A DNA stretch of 7,367 nt, taken from assembly GCA_964561495.1 (NCBI GenBank), contig CAZLPW010000096.1, positions 1-7,367 on the forward strand. The letters are read 5' to 3'. Below the pieces are notes generated by a model. That model had not been told where the DNA came from. It searched no databases and worked only from the letters and a program-made list of their open reading frames with translations. Both the position numbers and the translations under genes were made by a program. The DNA is from CAZLPW01 sp964561495 (GTDB lineage: Bacteria; Fidelibacterota; Marinisomatia; Marinisomatales; UBA1611). This document shows, piece by piece, positions 7,363 through 7,367 of this stretch (within the stretch, counting starts at the first letter, position 1; each line of letters begins with the position of its first letter).

Positions 7363-7367
7363 ATGGC
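7363..7367 (+). CDS. rpsJ: Start of a downstream ORF, probably ribosomal protein S10
   Basis: Eleven bases after the tuf stop the window ends in ATGGC, a possible Met-Ala start. In many bacteria the gene after tuf in this operon is rpsJ, the first gene of the S10 ribosomal protein cluster, and S10 proteins often begin MA. Only five bases are visible and no ribosome-binding motif precedes them, so the assignment rests on gene order alone. Confidence 0.3.

Overview
The window is a low-GC bacterial housekeeping segment carrying the end of the RNA polymerase beta' gene followed by the streptomycin (str) operon. All genes are on the plus strand, in the order rpoC (5'-truncated by the window edge), rpsL, rpsG, fusA, tuf, with the first five bases of a further ORF (probably rpsJ) at the right edge. 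No mobile element, CRISPR array, tRNA, rRNA or accessory gene is visible, and I find no support for a novel biological system here.

The proteins suggest a member of the Bacteroidota/Chlorobi (FCB) group. RpoC carries the glycine-rich PQKSMKGGVGE insertion just before the bridge helix, LTLRTFH in the trigger loop and a large SI3-type insertion. S7 begins MRRRRPDKREILPDPVYND, close to the Bacteroidota S7 form. S12 has the RPK-type end and an AYIPGEG motif. Shine-Dalgarno motifs are absent before rpsG and fusA, which also fits. EF-Tu is less clearly of this type: some stretches recall Verrucomicrobia/Planctomycetes EF-Tu. The affiliation rests on remembered family sequences, not on a search. The N run suggests a draft or metagenome assembly.

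Layout: positions 1-3123 hold about the last three quarters of rpoC, including the active site, bridge helix, trigger loop, second zinc site and C-terminus. Positions 3124-3200 are a 77-base spacer without a terminator; an inverted repeat wraps the rpsL ribosome-binding region. rpsL, rpsG and fusA are then packed with 5- and 8-base gaps. fusA (4051-6134) is one gene interrupted in the assembly by 10 Ns; the sequence on either side belongs to different frames only because the N run has the wrong length. A 26-base spacer with a GGAG motif leads to tuf (6161-7351), and an 11-base gap leads to the next ATG.

Together the genes encode the catalytic subunit of transcription, two proteins of the 30S subunit (decoding centre and head) and the two main elongation GTPases, so the likely single transcript couples production of RNA polymerase, ribosomes and elongation factors.
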